Translations under genes and position numbers: made by a program
The notes under the pieces: model-generated
Told to the model about the DNA's origin: nothing
Database searches by the model: none
What the model saw: the letters and a program-made list of their open reading frames with translations, nothing else
Source: Bosea sp. 685
Lineage (GTDB): Bacteria; Pseudomonadota; Alphaproteobacteria; Rhizobiales; Beijerinckiaceae
DNA length: 64,000 nucleotides
Direction: 5' to 3'
Assembly: GCF_031884435.1 (NCBI RefSeq)
Contig: NZ_CP134779.1
Span: 4,526,001 to 4,590,000, forward strand
Shown: piece by piece, positions 42,144 through 51,076 of the stretch
How the letters are laid out: each line of letters begins with the position of its first letter
Position numbering within the stretch: the first letter of the stretch is position 1

Positions 42144-43483
42144 TGGCGCTGTTCGACGACATCGACGGCCTGCTTCCGGGGCTGATGCCGGCCGCCTGGC
42201 GCGGCCGGCAGTTCTGGATGATCAACGCCAGCGACTCGGTCGGCCGGCGCATCCACCAGGTGCTCTACCCCGGCCTCGACCTGAAGACGCATGACGATAC
42301 CGGTCCGCTCGACGGGCCAATCCGCGTCTCCGGGCTGGTCATAGGCGACGACTATATCGCCCAGGCCGAGGCACTGCGGGCCGCCTTCCGCGCGCCGGGC
42401 CCGGCCACGCTGCTGCATCCCTGGCGCGGGCCGATCCGCTGCGTGCTGTTCCGGCCGGCGACGATCGAGTTTGACGTCCAGGAGCTGCGCGTCGCGCGCA
42501 TCGATGCCGAGTTCGACCCGGTCGGACCCAATGGCCTCGCCGCGATCGGCACCAGCCTGTCGGGCCTGCTCTCGGCGCTGGTCAGCCTCGGTTCGGCCGC
42601 GACCGGCCTGGCAACGGCCGCGCTCTCGGCGACGCCGCTGGCCTATGCGCTGTTCAGCCAGGGCGTCGCGGCGAGCGCCACCATCATCGACCTCGCAGAG
42701 GAATATGCCGGGCGCACGCGCCGCTCGGCGGCGCTGCTGCCGGCGATCGTCGGCGCGCGCGGTGCTTTCACAGTGGCGACTGCGACGGCCGATAGGGCGA
42801 CGTCCGCAGCCCAAATCGCGGCGATCGCTCCCGTGCTTTCAAACGCCTTTGCAGCACCTTTCAAACCCCAGCCCGCCTCCGGCATCGGTCCCGGCGACGC
42901 CGCCCAGGCGATCGCGACGCCACAGCCGCGCGACGGCGCCGCTCTGATGCTTACGATAGCCGCGGACCTTGGTCGGAGGCTGCGGCCGAGCGAGGTAGAG
43001 GCCGTGCCCGGCCTGGCGCCCCTCGACATGACCGCCCAGGCCAGCGGCCGGCCGCCGCGCTCCGTGATCGCTGCAGCCGAGGTCGCCATGCTGATCGAGG
43101 CCGTGCTCCTGGTCAGCACCATCCCCTTCGTCAGTCGGCAGGAAGCGCAAGGCTGGGGCGGCCAGCTCGACGAGGGCTTGCGCCGCGCGGCGACGAGCGT
43201 CGCAGGGCTTGCGGGCGAGGCCGTCTCCCCGGCCGCCGCCCTGTGGCGAGCGCTGGGCGCGACGCGGGCCAGGCTCGCCATCGACCTGTCGGAGACGATC
43301 GGCCGGCTGCCTTCGGTCGAGCGCGTGACGCCGCCTGGTCAGGCCTCGGCGCTGCTGCTCGCACAGCATCTCGCCGGCGACGATCCGGCCGCCGTGATTG
43401 CCTTCGCCAATGACATCGTCACCCGCAACCGGCTGCGGCACCCAGCGACGCTCGGGGTCGGCCCGATCGAGGTGCTACGCTGA
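42143..43483 (+). CDS. DNA circularisation/tail hub-proximal protein (Mu gpN-like)
   Basis: A 446-residue protein. The start FDDIDGLLPGLMPAAWRGRQFWMINASDSVGRRIHQVLYPGLD is the Mu gpN N-terminal domain, which continues to DAEFDPVG (about 125). The rest is alanine-rich and helical. It is a baseplate component; the name DNA circularisation protein is historical. It overlaps the genes on both sides. Confidence 0.85.
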   Translation: MALFDDIDGLLPGLMPAAWRGRQFWMINASDSVGRRIHQVLYPGLDLKTHDDTGPLDGPIRVSGLVIGDDYIAQAEALRAAFRAPGPATLLHPWRGPIRCVLFRPATIEFDVQELRVARIDAEFDPVGPNGLAAIGTSLSGLLSALVSLGSAATGLATAALSATPLAYALFSQGVAASATIIDLAEEYAGRTRRSAALLPAIVGARGAFTVATATADRATSAAQIAAIAPVLSNAFAAPFKPQPASGIGPGDAAQAIATPQPRDGAALMLTIAADLGRRLRPSEVEAVPGLAPLDMTAQASGRPPRSVIAAAEVAMLIEAVLLVSTIPFVSRQEAQGWGGQLDEGLRRAATSVAGLAGEAVSPAAALWRALGATRARLAIDLSETIGRLPSVERVTPPGQASALLLAQHLAGDDPAAVIAFANDIVTRNRLRHPATLGVGPIEVLR

Positions 43484-44739
43484 TGCTGTTGCTGCCGGCA
43501 GTGGATCCGACGCGCCGCGTCGTGCTCGATATCGACGGCCGCAAGCTCGACCAGTGGGTGCGCGTGGATCTCACCCATGATCTCTCCGAGTTGTCCGCGT
43601 CCTTCGAGCTGAGCTTTCGAGACGAGACGCGCTCGATCGAGACCTGGGAGTATGCCACTCCGGTCGCCGGGGAAGGCCCGCTCGACTGGGGCGCGAAATG
43701 CGAGATCTCGATCGACGGCGAGACCTGGCTGATCGGCTGGGTCGACGACGTGCTGCCCGAGGCCGGCAACATGCCCGGCACCGTCACCATCATCGGCCGC
43801 GATATCACCGGCGACCTGGTCGACTGCCCACCCGACCCGCGCGGCAAGCACGAATACCGCGACATCAGCCTGACCGAGTTCGCCGAGAAGCTCTGCAAGC
43901 CCTTCGGCATCAAGGTTCGTGCCGATGTCGATGTCGGACCAAAATTCGACAAATGCGTCGTCGAGGCCGGCGAGACGGTGCTCTCGGCCATCGCCAAATA
44001 TGCCAAGCAGCGCGGCGTCCTGGTCACCACCGACCGCGTCGGTACGCTCGTCATCACCAGATCCGGCCAGGAGCGCGCCGCCGACGATATCGCCTTCCCC
44101 GGCAACGTCACGCGCTCACGCGGCTCCTTTTCGGCCCGCGAGCGCTTCAGCGACTATTTCGTCAAAGGCCAGTCCGAGAAGAACGGCGGCAAACGCGCCA
44201 AGACGGCGGCGCTCGACGCCACAGCCGACCCTCTCGATGCAGCCCCCACTCAGCCGGCGCCGGCGACCGACGCGCCCGAGGACGTCGCCGAAGGCGCCGG
44301 GGCGCTCGTCATGGGTCACGCCCAAGACAAGGAGGTGACGCGCTGGAGGCCGCACATCTCGATGGCCCGGACCAAGGCCAACGCCTTCGACGCCCAGCGC
44401 CAGGCGGAATGGGAGATGCGCACCCGCCGAGGCAAGGGCGACAAGGAGGATTACGTCTATCGCGGTTTCCGCGCGGGGACCGCCAACCAGCTCTGGAAGC
44501 CGAACACGCTTGCGATGGTCAACGACCGCTTTGCCCGGCTCGATCGCGACATGCTGCTGGCCGGCGTGCGGGTCTCCTACAGCCAGCGCGGCGAGGAAAC
44601 CCGACTGCGCATCACCGGGCCTGAAGCCTATGATTTGCTCCCAGAGGCCGATCGCCGCGCCAAGAAAAGCAGCGGCAAGACGAAGGCCTCGGCCAGCACG
44701 AGCGCGGGCAAGCTCGACGGCACCGCGAGGCCTCTCTGA
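43483..44739 (+). CDS. Baseplate hub protein (Mu gpP-like)
   Basis: A 418-residue contractile-tail hub protein. LDIDGRKLDQWVRVDLTHDLSELSASFELSF at the start and the middle ISLTEFAEKLCKPFGIKVRADVDVG with a LysM-like part are typical of gpP/gpD hub proteins. It overlaps the spike gene by a TGATG. Confidence 0.87.
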   Translation: MLLLPAVDPTRRVVLDIDGRKLDQWVRVDLTHDLSELSASFELSFRDETRSIETWEYATPVAGEGPLDWGAKCEISIDGETWLIGWVDDVLPEAGNMPGTVTIIGRDITGDLVDCPPDPRGKHEYRDISLTEFAEKLCKPFGIKVRADVDVGPKFDKCVVEAGETVLSAIAKYAKQRGVLVTTDRVGTLVITRSGQERAADDIAFPGNVTRSRGSFSARERFSDYFVKGQSEKNGGKRAKTAALDATADPLDAAPTQPAPATDAPEDVAEGAGALVMGHAQDKEVTRWRPHISMARTKANAFDAQRQAEWEMRTRRGKGDKEDYVYRGFRAGTANQLWKPNTLAMVNDRFARLDRDMLLAGVRVSYSQRGEETRLRITGPEAYDLLPEADRRAKKSSGKTKASASTSAGKLDGTARPL

Positions 44740-45305
44740 TGAGTGATCCCGAAACCGCCCACGCCTATCGCGGCATCGTGGCCCGCAGCGTCGTCAGGTC
44801 GACCAATGATGCCGGCGGCAGCCAGACCGCCTCGGTCACCACGCATCGCCATGTCGATCGTACGGATGTCGAGATCATCCAGACCTTCGGATTCGCCTCG
44901 CGGTCACCGGACGGTGGTTCGATGATCGTGCTGGCGGTGGGCGGCGACCAGGGCGACCTGGCCGGGCTGCCGATCGCCGCGCCTGGCGCGCGCCTCGGCA
45001 ATCTCAAAAAGGGCGAGAGCGCCCAGCACAACGCCAAGGGCGACCGCGTCCACATCAAGGACGACGGCTCGATCGAGGCGACCTCGACGAAGCGAGTGAA
45101 GTCCAAGGTCAAGACCGTCACCTGCGAGGTGACCGAGGATCGCATCGTCGGCGCGATCGGGACGGGGATAGCTGCGCCGCGTGTCGTGGTGCGGCCGGAC
45201 TTCGTGAAGCTCCGCCTTGGCAACCACTGGCTGGTAGTCAAGGCTGACGGAATCTATTGTTCAGTCGCTCCCGTTGTGGGTGCAGATCCGGAGCCGGCCG
45301 TCTAA
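44739..45305 (+). CDS. Baseplate spike/gpV-like protein (Mu gp45)
   Basis: A 188-residue protein of the Mu gp45 family: VTTHRHVDRTDVEIIQTFGFASRSPDGGSMIVLAVGGDQGD (OB-fold, about 30-72) and a C-terminal repeat of short strands (RVHIKDDGSIEATSTKRVKSKVKTVTCEVTED) that forms the trimeric beta-helical spike. Nine bases after its stop an accessory gene begins. Confidence 0.88.
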   Translation: MSDPETAHAYRGIVARSVVRSTNDAGGSQTASVTTHRHVDRTDVEIIQTFGFASRSPDGGSMIVLAVGGDQGDLAGLPIAAPGARLGNLKKGESAQHNAKGDRVHIKDDGSIEATSTKRVKSKVKTVTCEVTEDRIVGAIGTGIAAPRVVVRPDFVKLRLGNHWLVVKADGIYCSVAPVVGADPEPAV

Positions 45306-45314
45306 GCCGCGATT

Positions 45315-46166
45315 ATGATGCGCGAACCGAAAGAACTGTCGGCTTTGGCCGAGCTTCTCGAACGGACGAAGCAATCTCACGCTGCTCTGGAACACCACTT
45401 CAAACTCAATTTCCCTGACTACACGATCCATCATCGCAAGTTGCTTGACCAGGTGGCGCCGCCATCGCTCAGCGCTTGGAATTTGCCGTCGGCGAAGGAA
45501 TGGGAAGGCCTTACGGCCAACATTTTTCGCAACCTGCAGTCTGTCCTCGAACACCCGACACCGGCACAGCGCGTTATCGCGGCGGGGTTCCTGCCTCACA
45601 GTACAACGCCTGACCTCCCCGAGGGTGACGAATCGACGGTTCGCGACTTCCTTGAGCAGCACTACCGGGACAATTGGCCGGCGGTGCTTGCCGTTTTCGA
45701 AGCTTCAGTCGACGGCTTTCTTCTCGATGAGGAGACCCGTGCAGTGTTCCGCGAGGCACTGGCGACACATGGAGCGGGTCTTTATCGGGCGACCGTGCGT
45801 ACTTTGCTTCCCGAAATCGAGCGCGTGGCACGTCGTCAGTTTGGCATGCCTACCGGGGGGCAGCCTATCCCATCACTCAGAGCGCTATTCCGAGCCATGC
45901 CTCTTTCTGCGTTCGGCGGCATGCGCAACGGGCGCGCTCGCATTATGACGACCTTTCTGAGGCACGTCTGGAAGGAGATATGGACGATCGAGGACCTCGA
46001 GGTAGTTCAGCCTGATGCCGTGCCTAACCGGTCGGCGAGCCTCCACGGGCTCACGTCTTACTCCAGCTTCCAAAACAGCCTGAACACGCTTTTCGTCGTC
46101 GAGTGTGTCTTTGCCATGCTGTCGATTCACCGCAGCCAAACGTTAACGGCCCCTGTCGTCGGCTAG
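45315..46166 (+). CDS. Accessory protein inside the baseplate operon, HEPN-like R-x4-H motif
   Basis: A 283-residue protein with no role in known baseplates, placed between gp45 and gp46, which are neighbours in Mu. GC content is lower than in the genes on both sides. Near the C-terminus, VPNRSASLHGLTSYSSFQNSLNTLFVVECVFAML holds Arg239 and His244 in R-x4-H spacing followed by Gly, as in HEPN ribonuclease domains. The N-terminal half is helical. It is probably an imported moron; whether it uses late transcription or its own promoter is unclear. Confidence 0.72.
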   Translation: MMREPKELSALAELLERTKQSHAALEHHFKLNFPDYTIHHRKLLDQVAPPSLSAWNLPSAKEWEGLTANIFRNLQSVLEHPTPAQRVIAAGFLPHSTTPDLPEGDESTVRDFLEQHYRDNWPAVLAVFEASVDGFLLDEETRAVFREALATHGAGLYRATVRTLLPEIERVARRQFGMPTGGQPIPSLRALFRAMPLSAFGGMRNGRARIMTTFLRHVWKEIWTIEDLEVVQPDAVPNRSASLHGLTSYSSFQNSLNTLFVVECVFAMLSIHRSQTLTAPVVG

Positions 46167-46170
46167 ATTA

Positions 46171-46190
46171 ACGCCCCTCCCGGGGGGCGT
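46171..46190 (+). repeat. Repeated hairpin, copy 3 (before gp46)
   Basis: ACGCCCC-N6-GGGGCGT, perfect 7-bp stem with a six-base loop, four bases after the accessory gene's stop and 35 bases before gp46. It is followed by GCC like the other copies. The accessory gene lies between gp45 and this hairpin. Confidence 0.7.
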
Positions 46191-46225
46191 GCCCCGGGCC
46201 GCGCGCGCGCGACATTGTCGCGCCC

Positions 46226-46690
46226 ATGCCCGCCTTCCTCGACGCCGCCCTAATCTTCGATCCGGAAACGCGCCGCGCCGATCTCCAGCTCGGCGAGGAT
46301 GGCGATATCGTGCTCGACGAGACGCCAGCAACGCCGATGCTGATATCGCTCGGCACCGATCGCCGAGCCGAGCCCGATGATGAATTGCCCGATGGCGTCG
46401 ACGCGCTCAACGCCTCGACCAGCTTCGTCGCCCGCCGTGGCTGGATCGGCGACGCGCTCGATGCGCTCGGCCGCAAGATCGGCTCGCGTATCTGGCTGCT
46501 CAATAGAGCCAAGCAAACCGAAACCACCCGCCGCTTCGTCGAGATCTGGGCGGCCGAGGCACTCGCCTGGGTCCAGGACGAAACCGGTAAGGCAGCCGAG
46601 ATCTCGGCAGAGTGGATCGCCCGCAACACGCTGAAGCTGCGTTGCTTGGTCGACGGCACCGTCGTCGAACTGAAGCGGAGGGTCGGCTGA
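46226..46690 (+). CDS. Baseplate protein gp46-like (gpW family)
   Basis: A 154-residue protein: FLDAALIFDPETRRADLQLGEDGDIVLDETPATPMLISLGTDRRA (1-50), then FVARRGWIGDALDALGRKIGSRIWLL. This is the Mu gp46 pattern. It forms the baseplate wedge with gp47 and gp48. The stop overlaps the gp47 start. Confidence 0.87.
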   Translation: MPAFLDAALIFDPETRRADLQLGEDGDIVLDETPATPMLISLGTDRRAEPDDELPDGVDALNASTSFVARRGWIGDALDALGRKIGSRIWLLNRAKQTETTRRFVEIWAAEALAWVQDETGKAAEISAEWIARNTLKLRCLVDGTVVELKRRVG

Positions 46691-47811
46691 TGCCCTTTCC
46701 GCTGCCGACGCCCGACGAGATCGCCCGCGCCCAGGAAGCCGAGATGGAGGCGGCACTGCGGGCGGTGCGGCCGGAGGCGAGCACCCTCGCCATCGCTCGC
46801 GCGGTGCGCTCCGAGAAGGGCCTCGTCGCCGCCCATGTCCGCACCGACGCACTCGGCCTCTACGAGACCCATCTGCATCTGCGCTGGTGGGGTGATCAAT
46901 ACATGCCCGACACCGCCGAGCTGGAGGCATTGATCCGCCACTCCTCGATCTGGGGGGTGTTCCAGCGGCCAGCGACCAAGGCGGTTGGCTATGCCCAGGT
47001 AACCGGCCTTGCCGGCACCGTCGTCCCGATCGGCTTGCAGCTGCGTACGCCCGGCGGCGTGTTGGTGGAAACGCTGACCGCAGTCGTCTTGGACGGTACC
47101 GGCGTGGGCACGCTCTCGCTCCAGGCCACCGAGGGAGGTGCCGCAGCTAACACAGCCGCTGGCGCCGTGCTGCCCGTGGTGACGGTACTGGTCGGGCTCG
47201 ATCCGCAGAGCGCCACGCTCGACGATGGCGGCCTCGCCGGTGGAGCCGCCGAAGAGACGCCCGGCTCGCTGCTCGCCCGCCTGCTCCAGGTCATCCGCGA
47301 GCCCGGCCATGGCGGCGCCGATTTCGACTACCCGAAATGGGTCCAGGACAGCTTCGCGGCGATGAAGGTCAAGACCGTGCCGAACTGGGTCGGAGCCGGC
47401 AGCGTCGGCGTCGTCGTCGCGATGGTCGAGCCCAATGACGATGAGAACGCACCGCCTGAGCCGCGCGTCCCTTCGGGGGCTGAGATTGATGCCATTTACG
47501 CCCATCTGGAGACGCTGCGCCCGGTCACGGCCGAGCTTTACGTCCTGGCCTATATCCCGCTGGTCCAGGCCTTCAGCGTCAAGCTGACGCCGGACACGGC
47601 GGCCAACCGCGCCGCCGTAACCGCTGCGCTCGCTGACCATTTCGCCCGCGAATCCGAGATCGGCGGCACGATGCCGCATTCGCGTCTGTCGGAGGCGATC
47701 TCGGCCGCCAATGGCGAGTATTCGCATGAGCTGCCCGTGCCGGCCGGTGACATCGTCTGTGCTCCGCGCGAGCTGGCAGAGCCCGGCGCAATCACCTGGG
47801 TGCCGGCATGA
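46690..47811 (+). CDS. Baseplate J-like protein (Mu gp47)
   Basis: A 373-residue wedge protein. LPTPDEIARAQEAEMEAAL opens it, and QVIREPGHGGADFDYPKWV then VEPNDDEN are typical of the baseplate J/gp47 family. ATG 46690 is chosen because it overlaps the gp46 stop (TGATG). Confidence 0.9.
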   Translation: MPFPLPTPDEIARAQEAEMEAALRAVRPEASTLAIARAVRSEKGLVAAHVRTDALGLYETHLHLRWWGDQYMPDTAELEALIRHSSIWGVFQRPATKAVGYAQVTGLAGTVVPIGLQLRTPGGVLVETLTAVVLDGTGVGTLSLQATEGGAAANTAAGAVLPVVTVLVGLDPQSATLDDGGLAGGAAEETPGSLLARLLQVIREPGHGGADFDYPKWVQDSFAAMKVKTVPNWVGAGSVGVVVAMVEPNDDENAPPEPRVPSGAEIDAIYAHLETLRPVTAELYVLAYIPLVQAFSVKLTPDTAANRAAVTAALADHFARESEIGGTMPHSRLSEAISAANGEYSHELPVPAGDIVCAPRELAEPGAITWVPA

Positions 47812-48410
47812 GCCGCACGCCCGACCAGGTCCAGGACGGCATCGTCGCGCTGGCGCCGCGCGGCTGGGTCTGGCCGCATGTCGCCGACAACGCCGACGAA
47901 AGCTTGTTCGAGGCATTGTTCCGCCCGCTCGCCAAGGGCCTCGCCGACATCGAGGCGACGGCCGAGGCGATGCTGGAGGAGATCGATCCTCGCACCGCGA
48001 CACTGCTACTACCCGACTTCGAGCGCGTGCTCGGTCCTGATCCTTGCGGTCGCGATCCTTCGACCATGTCCCTGGAGCAGCGCAGGCAGCTAGCGCATCA
48101 GCGCTGGACCGCGCGTGGCGGCGCTTCGCGCGCCTATTTCATCGCGCTCGCCGCCAAGCGCGGCGTCACCATCACGATCTTTGAGAACCGGGTCTCAATG
48201 GCCGACGCGGCCGTCGCCGGCGACGAACTTATTGAAAGCCCCGAGCAGTTCGTTTGGACCGTCAATCTGGCCTTGCTGGGAGAAACCATCGCCAAGGTCG
48301 ACGACGCCCAATGTGGCGATCTGCTGCTCGACATCATCTTGTCCGACGTCGAATGCGATATCCGGAGGGCGAAACCCGCCCATACCGAAGTCGCCTTCAA
48401 CTACATTTGA
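47808..48410 (+). CDS. Baseplate/tail protein gp48-like (DUF2313)
   Basis: A 200-residue protein: LAPRGWVWPHVADNADESLFEALFRPLAKGLADIEATAEAMLEEIDPRTATLLLPDFERVLGPDPCG is the DUF2313/YmfQ pattern. It lies between gp47 and the fibre, as in Mu. It links the baseplate to fibres. Confidence 0.88.
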   Translation: MSRTPDQVQDGIVALAPRGWVWPHVADNADESLFEALFRPLAKGLADIEATAEAMLEEIDPRTATLLLPDFERVLGPDPCGRDPSTMSLEQRRQLAHQRWTARGGASRAYFIALAAKRGVTITIFENRVSMADAAVAGDELIESPEQFVWTVNLALLGETIAKVDDAQCGDLLLDIILSDVECDIRRAKPAHTEVAFNYI

Positions 48411-48419
48411 GGCGAACCC

Positions 48420-49589
48420 ATGGACCGCATTCTCGGCGCCAATACGATCGACCTGGGTGGAGGTCGGCGCGGGTTCAGGGGCAAGGATACTGTCGCCGGC
48501 GTCCCTGGAACCGAACTGACGGCTGTTTGGCATAATGCCGTCCAGGAAGAGATCGTCCAGGCGGTCGAGGCCGCCGGGCTGGTGGCGAGTTCTGCAGACC
48601 TGAAGCAGCTGCTTCGGACCATTCAGATCTTCGGTGGCTTGCCCTGCACGGCGGGCGGCACAGCTAATGCCTTGACGATCACGCTCACGCCAGCACGAGC
48701 GTCTTGGGCCGAGCTGATCAACGTGCCGTTGCGGATCTTGATCACGGCAACGAATACCGCAGCTGCGGTCCTCGGCGTCACGGGCCTGGCCGGGACGAAG
48801 CCGTTCGTCACCCGATCGGGTGCTGCCGCGGCCCCCGGCGACCTGCTTATCGGCAGTATTGCCCTCGCCATTTACGATGGGACAAACGTTCAGATCCTTG
48901 GGCTGTCCCCCTCGAACCTCCTCGGGGTACCGGCCAAGGGTTCGTTGCTCAACATTCAGATTTTCAAGGTTGCCGGGTCTTTCACCTACACGCCGACTGC
49001 TGGAACGAAATGGATATCGGTACAGGGCGCGGGCGCGGGCGCAGCCGGTGGAGGCAGTCAGAACACGGGCGGCGCCGGCGTGTCAGCCGGCGGTGGTGGA
49101 TCGAGCGGTGCGGTAGGCACCAAAGTTGTCACCGCCGGCGTAGTCGCAACTGCGGTAACCATCGGTGCAGCGGGCGTGGGCTCGCTGGGGTCCGTCGGGG
49201 GGAACGGCGGCGCTACGTCGTTCGGCGCGCTCCTCACCTTACCTGGCGGCGTTGGCGGCAACGCAGGTGCGCTCACAGCGAGCATAGCAGTTTCAGGCGC
49301 AGTCAGTGTGAGCGGGTCGCCTGTCGGGGCGGATTATGGCTCAAGCGGCGGTGGGGCATCACCGGGTCTCAATCTGTCGTCGACCTCGGCCATCAGCGGC
49401 AACGGCGGCTCATCGCCTTTCGGCAGCGGCGGCGGCGGCACCGGGGCAAATGGCACCTACGGCAGTAACGGCGGCAATGCTGGTGGCAACGGCGCTGGCG
49501 GTGGCGGCGGTGTCGGTATCAATGCCGGCGCCACCCTAGGAGGCCCCGGCACCCCCGGCATTCTCATCATCCACGAATACGCAGGATAA
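48420..49589 (+). CDS. Glycine-rich tail fibre/adhesin-like protein
   Basis: A 389-residue protein. The N-terminal 180 residues attach to the tail (GTELTAVWHNAVQEEIVQAVEAAGL is common in fibres). From about residue 200 to the end it is glycine-, serine- and alanine-rich (GAGAGAAGGGSQNTGG and similar) and closes with GTPGILIIHEYAG, a common end of such receptor-binding tips. A glycine-rich, polyglycine-helix-like tip is known in some phage adhesins; that fold here is inference. Confidence 0.75.
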   Translation: MDRILGANTIDLGGGRRGFRGKDTVAGVPGTELTAVWHNAVQEEIVQAVEAAGLVASSADLKQLLRTIQIFGGLPCTAGGTANALTITLTPARASWAELINVPLRILITATNTAAAVLGVTGLAGTKPFVTRSGAAAAPGDLLIGSIALAIYDGTNVQILGLSPSNLLGVPAKGSLLNIQIFKVAGSFTYTPTAGTKWISVQGAGAGAAGGGSQNTGGAGVSAGGGGSSGAVGTKVVTAGVVATAVTIGAAGVGSLGSVGGNGGATSFGALLTLPGGVGGNAGALTASIAVSGAVSVSGSPVGADYGSSGGGASPGLNLSSTSAISGNGGSSPFGSGGGGTGANGTYGSNGGNAGGNGAGGGGGVGINAGATLGGPGTPGILIIHEYAG

Positions 49590-49593
49590 CGAC

Positions 49594-50124
49594 ATGACCC
49601 GATATGCTCACATCCAGGATGGTGTCGTTATCGAGGTGATTGCCGACGACGCCGGGGTTGCCATAGAGGATCGGTTTCATCCGGACTTCGTCGAGGCTTT
49701 GGTTTCCTGCGGCGATGATGTCCTGCAGGGCTGGCTCTACGACGGCAATTCGTTCAGCGCGCCCGCGCCGGCACCGCCACCCAGTAAAGCCGATCTGACT
49801 GCCTATGCCGCTGACCTGCGCTGGCGCAAGGAGGTGGGCGGCATCACCGTCGCTGATGTCCCCGTCGCGACTGACGATCGTAGCAAGATCATGATCATGG
49901 GCGCGCGAGTCGCGGCGATGGTCGATCCCAGCTGGTCGACGACCTGGCATGGAGCCGACGGAGCGACATATCCGCTCGGCGCCACGGCCATCATCGCAAT
50001 CAGCGATGCCGTGCAGATCCATGTCAATACGGGCTTCGCGACCTTCGCGGGCGTCAAGGCCGATATCGAAGCGGGCGAGATCACGACGACAGTCGAGATC
50101 GATGAGGCCTTCGCGGCCGCCTGA
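49594..50124 (+). CDS. Tail fibre-associated protein, DUF4376-like
   Basis: A 176-residue protein. ADLTAYAADLRWRKEVGGITVADVPVATDDRSKIMIMGARVAAM at about 68-111 is the DUF4376 pattern found at the ends of tail-fibre and fibre-assembly proteins. It starts 4 bases after the fibre gene and is the last structural gene. Confidence 0.75.
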   Translation: MTRYAHIQDGVVIEVIADDAGVAIEDRFHPDFVEALVSCGDDVLQGWLYDGNSFSAPAPAPPPSKADLTAYAADLRWRKEVGGITVADVPVATDDRSKIMIMGARVAAMVDPSWSTTWHGADGATYPLGATAIIAISDAVQIHVNTGFATFAGVKADIEAGEITTTVEIDEAFAAA

Positions 50125-50150
50125 TCTGCGGCCGATGGTGACGTGACAGG

Positions 50151-50166
50151 GGAGCCCAAGGGCTCC
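50151..50166 (+). terminator. Hairpin after the structural genes
   Basis: GGAGCCC-AA-GGGCTCC, a perfect 7-bp stem, 27 bases after the last structural gene and before the dam gene. There is no T-run. It marks a boundary between the late genes and the right-end accessory block, where Mu has its mom promoter. Confidence 0.45.
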
Positions 50167-50275
50167 GGCGGCTCAACTTGCAGGGAGCGCCGCCCGACGA
50201 GGTCAAGATCACATCGCCCGTCACGGCGGCCGAGGCCGCGCCAGACGGGACGACGATTCTGGACATCCGCACAAG

Positions 50276-51064
50276 ATGGAATCTGTTCAACCGATCTCCC
50301 CCGTCGCCGGCTATGTCGGCGGCAAGAAGCAGCTCGCCCGCACGCTCGTCGAGCGGATCGGCGCAATCGACCACCAGATCTATGCAGAGGCTTTCGTCGG
50401 CATGGGGGGCGTCTTCCTGCGGCGGGAGACCCGGCCCAAGGTCGAGGTGATCAACGACGCCTCGCGCGATATCGCGACCTTCTTCCGCATTCTCCAGCAT
50501 CACTACCAGGCCTTCCTGGACATGCTGAAATGGCAGCTCACGAGCCGGGCGCAATTCCAGCTCCTGGTCCAGCAGGATCCGGACACACTCACAGACCTGC
50601 ATAGGGCCGCGCGCTTCCTCTATCTGCAGCGGCTGAGCTTCGGCGGGAAGGTCGCCAGCCGGTCATTCGGCATCGACACGGGCGGCCCTGGCCGATTCGA
50701 CGTGACGCGCCTAGTTCCACTGCTAGAGGCCGTGCATGAGCGGCTTTCGGGCGTGTGGATCGAGTGCCTGGGTTGGCAGGCCTTCATCGAGCGCTGGGAC
50801 CGGCCGGGCACGCTATTCTATCTGGACCCGCCCTATTGGGGCACGGAGCACTACTACGGGAAGGGGATGTTCACCCGATCCGAGTTCGAGCTGTTGAGCG
50901 GCGCTTTACAACGGCTTCAAGGCCGCTTCATCCTCAGTTTGAACGACGTGCCCGAGGTGCGCGAGCTGTTCGCCTGGGCGACGATCGACACGGTCGAGCT
51001 GAGCTATCAGGCGGGCGGAGCCGCGAACACGAAGCGGGTACGGGAGGTGGTGATCACACGTTAG
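50276..51064 (+). CDS. DNA N6-adenine methylase, Dam/D12 class
   Basis: A 262-residue methyltransferase: the SAM loop GYVGGKKQL (13-20) and the catalytic DPPY at 184-187 are in the alpha-class order. The recognised sequence is not predictable. Its place between fibres and right end is that of the mom modification gene in Mu, so it probably protects phage DNA from restriction. A second prophage remnant carries the last 45 codons of a related gene at 56062-56206. Confidence 0.9.
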   Translation: MESVQPISPVAGYVGGKKQLARTLVERIGAIDHQIYAEAFVGMGGVFLRRETRPKVEVINDASRDIATFFRILQHHYQAFLDMLKWQLTSRAQFQLLVQQDPDTLTDLHRAARFLYLQRLSFGGKVASRSFGIDTGGPGRFDVTRLVPLLEAVHERLSGVWIECLGWQAFIERWDRPGTLFYLDPPYWGTEHYYGKGMFTRSEFELLSGALQRLQGRFILSLNDVPEVRELFAWATIDTVELSYQAGGAANTKRVREVVITR

Positions 51065-51076
51065 GATGGCTGTGCC

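Noticed and set aside
50178..50450. A 90-codon frame from TTG 50178 just ahead of and overlapping dam
   Set aside because: The first 40 codons look plausible, but there is no good ribosome site and the second half is a Ser/Arg/Ala-rich shadow of dam in another frame.
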